From the NCBI RefSeq assembly GCF_001642805.2, contig NZ_CP016948.1, positions 3,658,001 to 3,722,000 on the forward strand: a stretch of DNA of 64,000 nt, written 5' to 3'. The translations under genes were made by a program, and so were the position numbers. This document shows positions 49,752 through 59,961 of this stretch, piece after piece (the stretch's first letter is position 1; every line of letters starts with the position of its first letter). The notes beneath the pieces were generated by a model. The model saw only the letters and a program-made list of their open reading frames with translations, was not told the DNA's origin and did not search any database. The stretch is from Serratia surfactantfaciens. GTDB lineage: Bacteria; Pseudomonadota; Gammaproteobacteria; Enterobacterales; Enterobacteriaceae.

Positions 49752-50886
49752 GCTGCCCCCGCTGAGTCTCTATATCCACATCCCGTGGTGCGTGCAGAAA
49801 TGCCCGTACTGCGATTTCAACTCCCATGCGCTGAAGGGTGACGTGCCGCATCAGGAGTATGTCGATCATCTGTTGGCGGATCTGGATGCCGATCTGCCGC
49901 TGGCCGGCGGCCGGGAGATAAGCACCATATTTATCGGCGGCGGCACCCCCAGCCTGCTGAGCGCCGAGGCGATGCAAGCCTTGCTGGACGGCGTGCGGGC
50001 GCGCATTCGCGTCGCCGACGACGCCGAGATCACCATGGAAGCCAACCCCGGCACCGTGGAGGCCGATCGCTTCAGCGGCTACCAGCGCGCCGGCGTCAAC
50101 CGCATCTCCATCGGGGTGCAGAGCTTCAGCGCCGAGAAGCTGACCCGCCTGGGGCGCATCCACGGCCCGGAAGAGGCCAAGCGCGCGGCGACTCTGGCGA
50201 CCGGCCTCGGCCTGCGCAGCTTCAACCTCGATCTGATGCACGGCCTGCCGGACCAGTCGCTGGAAGAGGCGCTGGACGATCTGCGCCAGGCTATCGCCCT
50301 CAACCCGCCGCACCTGTCGTGGTATCAGCTTACCATCGAGCCGAACACCCTGTTCAGTTCACGCCCGCCGGTTTTGCCGGACGACGATGCGCTGTGGGAC
50401 ATCTTCGAACGTGGTCACCAGCTGTTGAGCGCCGCCGGCTATCAGCAGTACGAAACCTCGGCCTACGCCAAGCCGGGCTACCAATGCCAACACAATCTCA
50501 ATTACTGGCGCTTCGGCGACTATCTGGGGATCGGCTGCGGCGCGCACGGCAAGGTGACCTTCAGCGACGGCCGCATCCTGCGCACCGCCAAGACCAAACA
50601 CCCGCGCGGCTTCATGCGTGGCGACTACATGGACAAGCAGCATGAGGTGGCGGCGGCGGATCGGCCGTTCGAGTTCTTCATGAACCGCTTCCGCTTGCTG
50701 GAAGCCGCGCCGCGCGCCGACTTCGTCAACTACACCGGGCTGGCGGAAAGCGTCATTCGCCCTCAGTTGGACGAGGCATTGGCCAAAAGCTATCTGGAGG
50801 AAACCGCGGAGCACTGGCAGATCACCGAGAAGGGCAAACTGTTCCTCAACTCGCTGCTGGAGCTGTTCCTGGCGGACGACGAGTAA
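49744..50886 (+). CDS. hemW: HemW, heme chaperone-type radical SAM protein
   Basis: HemW (380 residues) belongs to the coproporphyrinogen dehydrogenase-like radical SAM family but acts as a heme-trafficking chaperone rather than an oxidase. The radical SAM cluster ligands are Cys16, Cys20 and Cys23 in [11 protein letters not shown]. Consistent with HemW, it lacks the extra Cys seen in HemN. A C-terminal HemN-type domain ends in [13 protein letters not shown]. It overlaps rdgB. Confidence 0.95.
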   Translation: MLKLPPLSLYIHIPWCVQKCPYCDFNSHALKGDVPHQEYVDHLLADLDADLPLAGGREISTIFIGGGTPSLLSAEAMQALLDGVRARIRVADDAEITMEANPGTVEADRFSGYQRAGVNRISIGVQSFSAEKLTRLGRIHGPEEAKRAATLATGLGLRSFNLDLMHGLPDQSLEEALDDLRQAIALNPPHLSWYQLTIEPNTLFSSRPPVLPDDDALWDIFERGHQLLSAAGYQQYETSAYAKPGYQCQHNLNYWRFGDYLGIGCGAHGKVTFSDGRILRTAKTKHPRGFMRGDYMDKQHEVAAADRPFEFFMNRFRLLEAAPRADFVNYTGLAESVIRPQLDEALAKSYLEETAEHWQITEKGKLFLNSLLELFLADDE

Positions 50887-50891
50887 AAAAA

Positions 50892-50915
50892 AGCGCTGAA
50901 TGATCAGCGCTTTTT
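50892..50915. terminator. Bidirectional terminator after hemW
   Basis: AGCGCTGA and TCAGCGCT pair around ATGA, preceded by AAAAAAAA and followed by TTTTATT. It therefore works for hemW and for the converging DUF29 gene. Confidence 0.9.
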
Positions 50916-50922
50916 ATTGGTG

Positions 50923-51357
50923 TTAATCCGGGTAAAACGTCTGAGACAGAATCTGCTGAGTTTCCCAGATGCCGTTTTCCGGATAGACATCCAGCCCAGT
51001 TTCGGCCGTAGCGAGCGCAACGGCCTTCGACCAGACGACATCCAGCCAATCAGCATCGCCCAGTTTACCTTTTAGGCTAGGCGACTCTTTCAAGCTGTAA
51101 AGCACCTCTTTACGCTGCGCTTTAATCGTTCTCTCCCAGCTGGTTCCGCGCCTGGCCGGCTGATATTTCCATTTAAGCAAATGTGCAATCAGCACCGTCA
51201 TCCGGCTAGCAAGTTCCCTTTGCTCGCTCTTCCCCACGTCCTCAATCTCCTCGGCGATCTTTTCAATATCGATCTCAGACAATTTTCCGGAGCGCAAAAG
51301 AGCGGCCTGTTCATTTGCCCAGGCAACAACATCGGTTTCGTAGCGTGTATGGCTCAT
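50923..51357 (-). CDS. DUF29 family protein
   Basis: This 144-residue protein matches the DUF29 pattern: YETDVVAWANEQAALLRSGKLSEID at the start, ELASRMTVLIAHLLKWKYQP in the middle and SWERTIKAQR after. The family is common in cyanobacteria and scattered proteobacteria and has no known function. GGAGG lies seven bases before the ATG at 51357. It takes the place where E. coli has ansB and yggM, so it may have been acquired. Confidence 0.75.
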   Translation of the reverse strand: MSHTRYETDVVAWANEQAALLRSGKLSEIDIEKIAEEIEDVGKSEQRELASRMTVLIAHLLKWKYQPARRGTSWERTIKAQRKEVLYSLKESPSLKGKLGDADWLDVVWSKAVALATAETGLDVYPENGIWETQQILSQTFYPD

Positions 51358-51457
51358 AGCGTCCTCCGTCAACATCCATAAATCTGTACGTAGTTTAACC
51401 AGTCTGTCAGATAAGCTTCAGAAGGTCAAAAAACAGACTACCGAGAAGGTTCTTAAA

Positions 51458-52180
51458 TCATTTCAACGCCTTCAGCAGATCCTTGCGCTGAGTTTCCAGT
51501 GCGGTGACGCGGTTGCACACATCGTGGCCGAAGTTCTGGAAGTCCTGCTCCTGGTTGTTCCACTCGTTCTGGATCGCCTTCTGCAAGCCACCCAGGTTGC
51601 CCATGATCGCCTGCAGCGGGTTGCCGCCGCTGTTGGCAGCCTGTTTGACGCCCATCTCGTTCAGGCTGTCCTGCAGCACGCCGCCCATGCTCTGCTGCAC
51701 GATGTTGCGGCCGTCCTGTTCCACCTGGTCGATCGCCTTGTGGTGGAAGGTCAGGCCGTCGCTGCGGTGCTCGATGATACGGTTCATTTGCTGTTTCAGC
51801 TGGCCATTCAGGGTGGTCAGGCGGTTGCGCACGTTGCTGTTGCTGCCCAGCTCTTTGACAATCACCTTATCCAGCGCCGAGCGGGCTTTCTCCAGGTGTT
51901 TCTGCGCGCCGTCGTCGATCCACGGCAGCTGCTTGCGCAGCGCGCTCTGGTAACTGAAGGCTTTCTGCCGCTGGCTGTCGTTCAGGCTCAGCGCCTGGCC
52001 GTTGCGGATCACGTCGCCGTCCGGCGAGATTTGCAGGTCGCCGCTGGCGCCTTTCACCTGCACGCTTTGCGGGCTGATGATCACATCGTCCTGGGGTTTA
52101 ACGCTGCATTGGTACTCGGCGTGGGCCTGCGCGGCAGTCGCCGCCAGCAGCAGTAAGGCTAACCCGGTTTTCTTCAACAT
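51458..52180 (-). CDS. yggN: DUF2884 family exported protein YggN
   Basis: YggN (240 residues) is a periplasmic protein of unknown role. A signal peptide (LALLLLAATAAQAHA) precedes a conserved region (CSVKPQDDVIISPQSVQVKGASGDLQI), a helical middle, and ELGSNSNVRNRLTTLNGQLKQQMNRIIEHRSDGL. It is close to E. coli YggN in sequence and length. glsB lies upstream on the same strand, 30 bp away. Confidence 0.88.
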   Translation of the reverse strand: MLKKTGLALLLLAATAAQAHAEYQCSVKPQDDVIISPQSVQVKGASGDLQISPDGDVIRNGQALSLNDSQRQKAFSYQSALRKQLPWIDDGAQKHLEKARSALDKVIVKELGSNSNVRNRLTTLNGQLKQQMNRIIEHRSDGLTFHHKAIDQVEQDGRNIVQQSMGGVLQDSLNEMGVKQAANSGGNPLQAIMGNLGGLQKAIQNEWNNQEQDFQNFGHDVCNRVTALETQRKDLLKALK

Positions 52181-52210
52181 AGCTTCTCCTGACTCCCATC
52201 CAGATTGGGA

Positions 52211-53143
52211 TTAAAAAATCGAACGACCGATACGTTGAGACAACAGTTCCAGCGCCGCAGTTCCCGCCAACGAGTTGCCGGATGCATCCAGCTCCGGCGA
52301 CCAGACGACGATCGACAGCTCATCCGGCACGATGGCCACGATGCCGCCGCCCACGCCGGACTTGCCAGGCATTCCCACCCGATAGGCGAATTCGCCGGCA
52401 CCGTCGTACATGCCGCTGGTCATCATCAGGGCGTTGATCTGCCGGGCCTGCAGCGGGCTGATCACCGCCTCGCCGCTGAGATCGCGGCCGTGGTTAGCCA
52501 GATAGACGAAGCTGCGCGCCAGTTCCACGCAGCTCATGCGCAGCGCGCAGTAGTGGAAATAGGTTTGCAGCACGGTGATCACGTCGTTTTCGAAGTTGCC
52601 GAACGACTTCATCAGATAGGCGATGGCCGCATTGCGATCGGAGTGTTCGAACTCGGAGCGCGCCACCCGCAGGTCATAGGCCAGATCGTCTTCGCCAGCC
52701 AACTGACGCACCACCTCCAGCATGCGCTGTTTGGGGGCGCTGAGCCGGGTTTGCAGCATGTCGCACACCACCAGCGCGCCGGGGTTGATAAACGGATTGC
52801 GCGGTTTGCCCTGCTCCATCTCCAGCTGTAGCAGCGAGTTGAACGGCAGGCCGGAAGGCTCTTTGCCCACACGCCGCCAGATCTCAGGCTCCTGATAGCG
52901 CGTCAGCGCCAGCGTCAGGCTCAGCACTTTAGAGATCGACTGGATAGAGAAGCGCTCCGCGGCGTCGCCGGCCTGGAACAGTTCACCGTCCACCGTGCAA
53001 ACGGCGATCGCCAACCGGTCGGCGGGCACTTCTGCCAATGCAGGGATGTAGTCGGCCACTTTCCCCTGGCCAATCAGTGGGCGCACCTGTTGCAGGATCT
53101 CCTCCAGCAACGCGTTATCCAATGTTGTTACCACCTCGGTCAC
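52211..53143 (-). CDS. glsB: Glutaminase
   Basis: This 310-residue enzyme hydrolyses glutamine to glutamate and ammonia. It has the serine beta-lactamase-like fold with catalytic Ser-x-x-Lys in [13 protein letters not shown] near residue 66, the GALVVCDML segment, and [14 protein letters not shown] near 260. It is closer to E. coli GlsB (YneH) than to GlsA2, having the same N-terminal [27 protein letters not shown]. Its location next to yggN is not that of E. coli. Confidence 0.92.
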   Translation of the reverse strand: MTEVVTTLDNALLEEILQQVRPLIGQGKVADYIPALAEVPADRLAIAVCTVDGELFQAGDAAERFSIQSISKVLSLTLALTRYQEPEIWRRVGKEPSGLPFNSLLQLEMEQGKPRNPFINPGALVVCDMLQTRLSAPKQRMLEVVRQLAGEDDLAYDLRVARSEFEHSDRNAAIAYLMKSFGNFENDVITVLQTYFHYCALRMSCVELARSFVYLANHGRDLSGEAVISPLQARQINALMMTSGMYDGAGEFAYRVGMPGKSGVGGGIVAIVPDELSIVVWSPELDASGNSLAGTAALELLSQRIGRSIF

Positions 53144-53229
53144 ACTCCGGGCAAAACAAAGGCGCCGTTAAGGCACCTTAGATCAATAAAACGGCGCGGC
53201 ACGAAGCCGCGCTCACCGGGCAAGCGCGA

Positions 53230-53556
53230 TCAATCCCACCAGATATCGAACAGATCGCTGACCTTAACGTCGGTCAGTTTGCGCGCTTCCAGCCAGTTTT
53301 TCACCAGCTCGCGCTGCTCATCGGTGCAGTGGCCGATCTTCTGCAGGCAGATCAGACCTTCCCACTGCAGGTAGCCGCTGCCGTCAAACGCCAGACCGTT
53401 CGGCTCGATCACTTCATCGATGAAGGTATCCAGCGTGCTGTCGATGTCTTCCACCGACGTGCCTTCGGCGAAGCGCCAGGCTACGGAGAAACCCAGCTCC
53501 TGAAACTCTTCAATGTGCAATTTTTTACGTAAACGACGACTGCGGTTCTTAGCCAT
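53230..53556 (-). CDS. yggL: DUF469 family protein YggL
   Basis: YggL (108 residues) is a small protein with a basic start ([23 protein letters not shown]) reported to associate with the 50S ribosomal subunit. Its acidic C-terminus ends DLFDIWWD. Its start overlaps the trmB stop by one base (TAATG), a coupled pair found in E. coli too. Confidence 0.93.
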   Translation of the reverse strand: MAKNRSRRLRKKLHIEEFQELGFSVAWRFAEGTSVEDIDSTLDTFIDEVIEPNGLAFDGSGYLQWEGLICLQKIGHCTDEQRELVKNWLEARKLTDVKVSDLFDIWWD

Positions 53557-54275
53557 TATTCTTTCCTCTCAAACATCAAGTCCCAAACGCCATGTCCCAG
53601 GCGCTGGCCGCGTAATTCAAATTTCGTCAGCGGGCGTGAATCCGGACGCGGCACGTAATCATTATCGCTGGAAAGATTACGATAGCCTGCGACCCCGTTC
53701 ATAACCTCTAACATATGTTCCGCATAAGGTTGCCAATCGGTGGCCATGTGGAAGACGCCGCCGGTCTTCAGTTTGCGCAGTACCAGTTCGACAAACGGCG
53801 TTTGCACGATGCGGCGCTTGTTGTGGCGCGCCTTGTGCCACGGATCGGGGAAGAACAGCTGCACCATGTCCAGCGAGCCGTCCGGGATCATGTTTTCCAG
53901 CACTTCAACCGCGTCGTGACACATCACGCGCAGGTTGCTCAGCTCCGCCTCGTGGGCGTCGGCCAGGCAGGCGCCCACGCCCGGCGAGTGCACCTCAATC
54001 CCTAAAAAGTTCTGCTGCGGGTTGTTGCCCGCCATGGTCACCAGCGAGGCGCCCATGCCAAAACCGATCTCCAGCACCGTCGGCGCTTCGCGGCCAAACA
54101 GCGCGGCGAGATCGACAGCTTCAGCCTGATACTCCACGCCCATCACCGGCCAATAGTTCTCCAGCGCGTGCTGCTGGCCTTTGGTCAGCCGCCCCTGGCG
54201 GCGGACAAAACTGCGGATACGGCGCATCGCGCGGCCGTTCTCATCAAATTCCGGGGAGATGACGTCATTAATCAT
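53556..54275 (-). CDS. trmB: tRNA (guanine-N7-)-methyltransferase
   Basis: TrmB (239 residues) methylates N7 of G46 in the variable loop of many tRNAs. SAM-binding [12 protein letters not shown] is near residue 70, and the family motif [17 protein letters not shown] near 145. The start at 54275 gives [29 protein letters not shown], matching the E. coli N-terminus. The frame to 54302 is not conserved. It is divergent from mutY, as in E. coli. Confidence 0.96.
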   Translation of the reverse strand: MINDVISPEFDENGRAMRRIRSFVRRQGRLTKGQQHALENYWPVMGVEYQAEAVDLAALFGREAPTVLEIGFGMGASLVTMAGNNPQQNFLGIEVHSPGVGACLADAHEAELSNLRVMCHDAVEVLENMIPDGSLDMVQLFFPDPWHKARHNKRRIVQTPFVELVLRKLKTGGVFHMATDWQPYAEHMLEVMNGVAGYRNLSSDNDYVPRPDSRPLTKFELRGQRLGHGVWDLMFERKE

Positions 54276-54455
54276 AGTGCTTTCTGTCTGTTTGGCTGCC
54301 AATTAGGGAAACGCGCATTATGCAAAGATACATTGGTTTAGCAAGTGTTCATCTTCTGTACCCGCCGTGCGGCGTCGGAAAGTTCCGGTTTACAGCATCA
54401 TGACTCTATGCTGCAATCTCGCTTCATTTTCTGCCGGATAACGACTCTGCTCATG

Positions 54456-55553
54456 ATGCAAGCACAACAATTCGCACAGGTGGTGCTTGACTGGTACCAG
54501 CGCTACGGCCGCAAAACCCTGCCGTGGCAGCTGGAGAAAACCGCCTATCAAGTATGGCTCTCCGAGGTGATGTTGCAACAGACTCAGGTTGCCACCGTCA
54601 TTCCTTATTTTCAGCGCTTTATGGCTCGTTTTCCCAACGTGCGTGCGCTGGCGGAAGCCCCGCTGGACGAAGTGTTGCATCTATGGACCGGTCTCGGCTA
54701 TTACGCCCGCGCCCGCAACCTGCACAAGGCGGCGCAGACCATTGTCTCACAGCACGGCGGCGAGTTCCCGACAACCTTCGAAGAAATCGCCGATTTGCCG
54801 GGCGTCGGCCGCTCCACCGCCGGCGCGGTGCTGTCGTTGGCGCTGGGCCAACACTATCCGATCCTCGACGGCAACGTGAAGCGCGTGCTGGCCCGCTGCT
54901 ACGCGGTGGAAGGCTGGCCGGGCAAGAAAGAGGTCGAAAACCGGCTGTGGAAAATCAGCGAAGAGGTCACCCCGGCACAGGGCGTCGGCCAGTTCAACCA
55001 GGCGATGATGGATCTGGGCGCCATGGTCTGCACCCGCTCCAAACCCAAGTGTGAACTCTGCCCGCTCAACGTCGGCTGCCTGTCTTACGCCAATCACAGC
55101 TGGGCCAACTACCCCGGCAAGAAACCCAAGCAGACCCTACCGGAAAAAACCGCTTATTTCTTGTTGCTGCAGCACGGCGACCGCGTGTGGCTGGAACAAC
55201 GCCCGGCGGTGGGCCTGTGGGGCGGCCTGTTCTGCTTCCCGCAGTTCAGCGCGCGCGTGGATTTGGAACTCTGGCTGCAGCAGCGCGGTCTGAAAGGCAA
55301 GCGCCTCGAGCAGTTGACCGCGTTTCGCCACACGTTCAGCCATTTCCATCTCGATATCGTGCCGATGTGGCTGTCGCTCGATGCGGCGGGCAGCGGCATG
55401 GATGAGGGCGCAGGTCTCTGGTATAACTTAGCGCAGCCGCCATCGGTCGGGCTGGCAGCGCCGGTGGATCGCCTGTTGCAACAGCTGGCGAAGCAGCCCC
55501 CGATCCAACAAAACTTATATGGCGATAGCGCCATCGATGAGGAATTAGCATGA
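54456..55553 (+). CDS. mutY: Adenine DNA glycosylase MutY
   Basis: MutY (365 residues) removes adenine mispaired with 8-oxoguanine. The helix-hairpin-helix [18 protein letters not shown] with the catalytic Asp after it ([10 protein letters not shown]) and the 4Fe-4S loop [17 protein letters not shown] near 192 are visible, followed by a MutT-like C-terminal domain. The ATG at 54456 gives [14 protein letters not shown], like E. coli; 54453 is a tandem alternative. It overlaps yggX by four bases. Confidence 0.96.
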   Translation: MQAQQFAQVVLDWYQRYGRKTLPWQLEKTAYQVWLSEVMLQQTQVATVIPYFQRFMARFPNVRALAEAPLDEVLHLWTGLGYYARARNLHKAAQTIVSQHGGEFPTTFEEIADLPGVGRSTAGAVLSLALGQHYPILDGNVKRVLARCYAVEGWPGKKEVENRLWKISEEVTPAQGVGQFNQAMMDLGAMVCTRSKPKCELCPLNVGCLSYANHSWANYPGKKPKQTLPEKTAYFLLLQHGDRVWLEQRPAVGLWGGLFCFPQFSARVDLELWLQQRGLKGKRLEQLTAFRHTFSHFHLDIVPMWLSLDAAGSGMDEGAGLWYNLAQPPSVGLAAPVDRLLQQLAKQPPIQQNLYGDSAIDEELA

Positions 55554-55822
55554 GCCGCACCATTTTTTGTACTTTCCTGCAGCGCGACGCCGAAGGCCAG
55601 GATTTCCAGCTTTATCCGGGCGACGTCGGCAAACGCATCTACAACGAGATCTCCAAGGAGGCCTGGGGCGAGTGGATGAAGAAGCAGACCATGCTGATCA
55701 ACGAGAAGAAGCTGAACATGATGAACGTGGACGACCGCAAGCTGCTGGAAGAGGAAATGATCAAGTTCCTGTTCGAAGGACACGACGTGCACATCGAAGG
55801 CTATACGCCGCCGAGCGAATAA
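55550..55822 (+). CDS. yggX: Iron-trafficking protein YggX
   Basis: YggX (90 residues) helps protect iron-sulfur clusters from oxidation, which suits its coupling to mutY, itself a 4Fe-4S enzyme. It has the family's [37 protein letters not shown] with a single Cys near residue 7 that is important in E. coli. In E. coli the mutY-yggX unit is partly SoxS-controlled. Confidence 0.96.
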   Translation: MSRTIFCTFLQRDAEGQDFQLYPGDVGKRIYNEISKEAWGEWMKKQTMLINEKKLNMMNVDDRKLLEEEMIKFLFEGHDVHIEGYTPPSE

Positions 55823-55885
55823 CGCTGTTGGGGCCAGGCGCTGGCCCGCTTCAATCCTCTTATACTTCTTCCAAACGGCTTTAAG

Positions 55886-56962
55886 ATGAAGAAAATTTTA
55901 GCTTTGCTCGTAATAGCGCCTTTGCTGATCTCCTGTTCCGGCAAAAAAAGTGAAGAAATCAACGAAGCCTGGATCAAAGATACCAACGGCTTCGACATTC
56001 TGATGGGCCAATTCGCCCACAACATCGAGAACATCTGGGGTCTGAACGAAGTTCTGATCGCCGGGCCAAAAGACTACGTCAAGTACACCGACCAATACCA
56101 AACCCGCAGCCACATCAACTTCGACACCGGCGCCATTACCATCGAGACCATCGCCACCACCGATCCGGCCGCGCATCTGCGCCAGGCGATCATCAGCACG
56201 CTGCTGATGGGTGACGATCCGGGCTCCATCGATCTCTATTCTGACGCCAACGATATCCAGATCAGCAAAGAGCCGTTCCTGTATGGCCAGGTGCTGGATA
56301 ACAAAGGCGCGCCGATCCGCTGGGAATGGCGCGCGGCGCACTTCGCCGATTATCTGCTGCAGACCAAGCTGCAAAAACGCACCTCCGGCCTGCACGTGAT
56401 CTACTCGGTCACCATCCAGCTGGTACCTAACCACCTGGACAAACGTGCGCACAAATACCTGCCGATGGTGCGCAAGGCGTCGGAAAAATACGGCGTGGAC
56501 GAGTCGCTGATTCTGGCGATCATGCAGACCGAATCGAGCTTCAACCCGTATGCGGTGAGCGGTTCTGACGCACTGGGCCTGATGCAGGTCATGCAGCATA
56601 GCGCCGGCAAGGACGTCTTCCAGATGCGCGGCAAGTGGGGCGTGCCGAGCCGCAGCTACCTGTTCGATCCGGAAAACAACATCGACACCGGCACCGCCTA
56701 TCTGGCGATCCTGCAAAACAACTACCTGGGCGGCATTCAGAACCCGACCTCGCGCCGCTATGCGGTGATCACCGCCTACAACGGCGGCGCAGGCAGCGTG
56801 CTGCGGGTGTTCTCCAGCGACAGAACGCGCGCGGTGGGCATCATCAACGGCATGCAGCCGGGCGACGTGTACCAAACGCTGACCACCAAACACCCGGCCG
56901 CCGAGTCGCGCCGCTATCTGGTGAAAGTGAATACCGCACAGAAGAGCTACCGCAGAAAGTAA
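55886..56962 (+). CDS. mltC: Membrane-bound lytic murein transglycosylase C
   Basis: MltC (358 residues) is an outer-membrane lipoprotein that cleaves peptidoglycan between MurNAc and GlcNAc to form anhydromuropeptides. The lipobox LISC places the lipid on Cys17. The DUF3393 domain is followed by the Slt-type catalytic domain, with Glu in [21 protein letters not shown] near 217 and [12 protein letters not shown] near 300. It lies downstream of yggX; E. coli nupG, usually next, is absent. Confidence 0.96.
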   Translation: MKKILALLVIAPLLISCSGKKSEEINEAWIKDTNGFDILMGQFAHNIENIWGLNEVLIAGPKDYVKYTDQYQTRSHINFDTGAITIETIATTDPAAHLRQAIISTLLMGDDPGSIDLYSDANDIQISKEPFLYGQVLDNKGAPIRWEWRAAHFADYLLQTKLQKRTSGLHVIYSVTIQLVPNHLDKRAHKYLPMVRKASEKYGVDESLILAIMQTESSFNPYAVSGSDALGLMQVMQHSAGKDVFQMRGKWGVPSRSYLFDPENNIDTGTAYLAILQNNYLGGIQNPTSRRYAVITAYNGGAGSVLRVFSSDRTRAVGIINGMQPGDVYQTLTTKHPAAESRRYLVKVNTAQKSYRRK

Positions 56963-56985
56963 CGCTTCCCGCGTGGATAAATGAG

Positions 56986-57014
56986 AAGGGCCGGTGCGAA
57001 CCGGCCCTTTTTTT
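56986..57014 (+). terminator. Intrinsic terminator of mltC
   Basis: AAGGGCCGGT pairs with ACCGGCCCTT around GCGA and is followed by a seven-T run. It reaches the stop of the converging speC gene. Confidence 0.88.
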
Positions 57015-59178
57015 ACTGCTTGATCATATAACCGAAGATGCGCTTCCAGCCGTGATCTTTCTTCTCGATGTAGACCCCCTGCAGCTCCGGCGAGAAGCCC
57101 GGCAGGCGGTTGATGCCCTCCTCCAGCGCCAGGAAGTAGCGCTGCACCGCCCCGCCCCACACTTCACCCGGCACCACGCACAGCACGCCCGGCGGATACG
57201 GCAAGGCCCCTTCCGCCGCGATGCGCCCTGCAGCCTGGCCGATCGGCACCAGCTCGACGTTGTCGCGGATAAACTCCACGTTGGCGTCCTGCGGGTTCAT
57301 CACCACCGGCGGGAAATGATCCTGACGGAACATCTCTTTTTGCAGCTGTTTGACGTCAAAGCTGACGTACAGATCGTGCATCTCCTGACACAGCCGACGA
57401 ATGCTGTAGCCACGATAACGTTGCTCGTTCTTGCGGTACACCGTCGGCAGCACCACGCTCAGCGGCGCATCTTCTTCAACATAGCGTTCGAACTGCGCCA
57501 GCATATCCACCAGCTGCTCCATCTTGGCCGGGTTCTCCGCCGGGGTCAGCAGGAACAGGATCGAGTTGAGATCGCACTTCTCCGGCACGATGCCGTTCTC
57601 GCGCAGGAAGTTGGCCAGAATGGTGGCCGGCACGCCGAACGCGGTGTATTGGCCGGTCGTGGCGTCAATACCCGGCGTAGTCAGCAGCAGCTTGCACGGA
57701 TCGACCAAATACTGATCCTGGGCATAGCCTTCAAAGCCGTGCCACGTTTCCCCCGGCACGAAGGTGAAGAAGCGCGCGTCGTTGGCGATCAGATCGGTAT
57801 CGTGATCCTGCCAATCTTTGCCCGCCACCTGCTGCGGAATAAACGGTTTCAGTTGGGAACAGCGCTTGAGCAGCTGTTTGCGCGTCTCGATGCCCAGCTT
57901 GACGCAGTCCATCCACATGCGGCGCCCGGCGGGGCCGGCGTGCATCTTGGCGTTGACGTCCAGCGCGGCGAACAGCGGATAGAACGGACTGGTCGACGCA
58001 TGCAGCATAAACGCATTGTTCAGATGCTTATGGTTGCAGTGGCGCTTTTGCCCTTTGATATGGTCGTCTTTCTTATGGATCTGCGACGTCTGCGAGAACC
58101 CCGCCTGCTGCTTATGCACCGACTGAGTGACGAAGATGCCCGGATCGTGCTCGTCCAGCTCCAGCAGCAGCGGCGAGCACTCTTTCAGCATCGGAATAAA
58201 ACCCTCGTAGCCCACCCAGGCGGAGTCGAACAGAATGTAATCGCACAGGTGGCCGATGGTGTCGATCACCTGGCGAGCGTTGTAAATCGTGCCGTCGTAG
58301 GTGCCGAGCTGAATGATAGCCAGCCGGAACGGCCGCGCTGCCGCAGCCTTCTCCGGCGCCACTTCGCGGATCTGCTCGCGCAGGTAACGTTCGTCGAAGC
58401 AGTGCGCATCGATGCCGCCGATAAAACCGAACGGGTTGCGGGCGGTTTCCAGATAGACCGGCGTAGCACCGGCCTGGATCAGCGCCCCGTGGTGGTTGGA
58501 TTTATGGTTGTTGCGATCGAACAGCACCAGATCGCCGCGGGTCAGCAGCGCATTGGTCACCACTTTGTTGGCCGCCGAGGTGCCGTTGAGCACGAAGTAG
58601 GTTTTATCGGCGTTGAACACCCGCGCCGCGTGCTTCTGCGCATCTTTGGCCGAGCCTTCATGGATCAGCAGATCGCCCAGCTTGACGTCAGCGTTGCACA
58701 TGTCGGAACGGAAAAGGGTTTCACCGTAGAAATCGAAAAACTGCCGGCCGGCCGGGTGCTTGCGGAAAAACTCGCCGCCCTGGTGCCCCGGGCATGCAAA
58801 GGTAGAATTTTCCATCTCGACGTAGGTCTTCAGCGTTTTGAAGAACGGCGGCAGCAGCGCCTGCTCATAGGCATCGGCAGCGGCCTCCAGCTGCGCCATG
58901 TAGAACGGCTTGCTGGCGCCGGCCAGCAGCGCGAACACCCCACTGACGAACGGCAGATAGTCCGGGGAAAGATGCTCGTCCCCTTCCACCGCCACGAAGG
59001 TCGGAATGTCGAACCCCGTCGCCTGCAAGCGCGCCAGAATGCCGGCGTTCACGTCGGCGACCGACACCACCACCGCCGCCACGTCGGTGTAATCCGTCTG
59101 CTCTACGCGCACGATCTGGCGCAGCGTCTCAATGGTGGCGACCAGGCTGGCGCTGGTCGCGATTTTCAATTCTTTCAT
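57013..59178 (-). CDS. speC: Ornithine decarboxylase, biosynthetic type
   Basis: SpeC (721 residues) decarboxylates ornithine to putrescine, the diamine used by SpeE. It is a fold-type I PLP enzyme with an N-terminal flavodoxin-like wing. The PLP Lys is in TQSVHKQQAGFSQTSQIHKK and the substrate regions are GNSTFACPGHQ-like (residues MENSTFACPGHQGG) and LFDRNNHKSNHHGA. Sequence (NADVKLGDLLIHEGSAKDAQK, YVSFDVKQLQKEMF) and position after mltC favour SpeC over inducible SpeF. ATGs at 59181 and 59178 are both possible. Confidence 0.94.
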   Translation of the reverse strand: MKELKIATSASLVATIETLRQIVRVEQTDYTDVAAVVVSVADVNAGILARLQATGFDIPTFVAVEGDEHLSPDYLPFVSGVFALLAGASKPFYMAQLEAAADAYEQALLPPFFKTLKTYVEMENSTFACPGHQGGEFFRKHPAGRQFFDFYGETLFRSDMCNADVKLGDLLIHEGSAKDAQKHAARVFNADKTYFVLNGTSAANKVVTNALLTRGDLVLFDRNNHKSNHHGALIQAGATPVYLETARNPFGFIGGIDAHCFDERYLREQIREVAPEKAAAARPFRLAIIQLGTYDGTIYNARQVIDTIGHLCDYILFDSAWVGYEGFIPMLKECSPLLLELDEHDPGIFVTQSVHKQQAGFSQTSQIHKKDDHIKGQKRHCNHKHLNNAFMLHASTSPFYPLFAALDVNAKMHAGPAGRRMWMDCVKLGIETRKQLLKRCSQLKPFIPQQVAGKDWQDHDTDLIANDARFFTFVPGETWHGFEGYAQDQYLVDPCKLLLTTPGIDATTGQYTAFGVPATILANFLRENGIVPEKCDLNSILFLLTPAENPAKMEQLVDMLAQFERYVEEDAPLSVVLPTVYRKNEQRYRGYSIRRLCQEMHDLYVSFDVKQLQKEMFRQDHFPPVVMNPQDANVEFIRDNVELVPIGQAAGRIAAEGALPYPPGVLCVVPGEVWGGAVQRYFLALEEGINRLPGFSPELQGVYIEKKDHGWKRIFGYMIKQ

Positions 59179-59181
59179 CAT

Positions 59182-59842
59182 GCTGACTCTCAAACGGTGA
59201 AGGATGAGGGTGTGCCACCGGCACGGTAATGAGATAACGCGGTTATCCCGGCAAAAGCGATGCCCGGGCACGGCAGCATAAGCGACGTGCGTGACCGCCT
59301 CATGATCGGGGATCGTGACGGTTATCGGAGGAACTGATCTGGGCAGCGTCCGACAGGCATCAGTAAAATCAGGGCCGCAGCGCTGGCTTTACGCATGCCT
59401 AACAGCGAGCATCAGGCGGGCTTACCGCATGGCCGGCAGGCGTATTCGGACGGATGACGTACGGAGGAAGCAGCGACGGAACGGTGGCGGCGTCAGATGT
59501 CTGGAGCACGAAAGCGTTTGAGCGACAAAACCAGTCATGCCAATAACCCTCTGACTTATAAGAAGCGTGAACACCGTCAGGGAACGGAGAGTGCTAAAAT
59601 TTGCGCAATGATTGCATGATTCGCTGCGGGGTTCAAGCAAGAGTCATCTTGATTGAGCGTCCGTTGATTAAACCTTAATACGCTGTTATTTAAATAGAAT
59701 TATATATAAACCCATTTCCTTTACTGTATAAATACACGTTTTATATGCATATTTATTGGATAACAATCGCCGCCTGCCTCACCCCACACCTGGCTCGCTG
59801 CCTGAAAATAGAGCAACCGATCGGCTTTGTGACAGAAAGCGA
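59182..59842. other. Long non-coding gap upstream of speC
   Basis: About 660 bp have no supported gene. Short frames at 59315-59521 (+) and 59422-59640 (-) show no recognisable features. The half next to speC is GC-rich and may be a long 5' region. The half next to the tRNA is markedly AT-rich. Confidence 0.5.
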
Positions 59843-59871
59843 TTGACGCCATCCGGCCAATACGGTTTAAT
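59843..59871 (+). promoter_or_regulatory. Sigma70 promoter of the tRNA-Phe gene
   Basis: TTGACG (59843-59848) and TTTAAT (59866-59871) are 17 bp apart. A GC-rich discriminator (GCGCCCCG) leads to the tRNA 11 bases on. That discriminator is typical of stable-RNA promoters repressed by ppGpp and DksA. Confidence 0.8.
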
Positions 59872-59881
59872 GCGCCCCGTT

Positions 59882-59957
59882 GCCCGGATAGCTCAGTCGG
59901 TAGAGCAGGGGATTGAAAATCCCCGTGTCCTTGGTTCGATTCCGAGTCCGGGCACCA
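59882..59957 (+). tRNA. pheV: tRNA-Phe (GAA)
   Basis: This 76-base tRNA with encoded CCA folds fully: acceptor GCCCGGA pairs with TCCGGGC, the D arm is GCTC..GAGC, the anticodon stem GGGGA/TCCCC carries TGAAAAT with GAA, and the T arm has GGTTCGATTCC. It occupies the same neighbourhood as E. coli pheV downstream of speC. Its terminator has been split by the inserted transketolase fragment. Confidence 0.98.
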
Positions 59958-59961
59958 TATT

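Noticed and set aside
59422..59640. Leader peptide for speC on the minus strand
   Set aside because: It needs a TTG start, lacks a clear ribosome site, and shows no similarity to the known ornithine-sensing leader.
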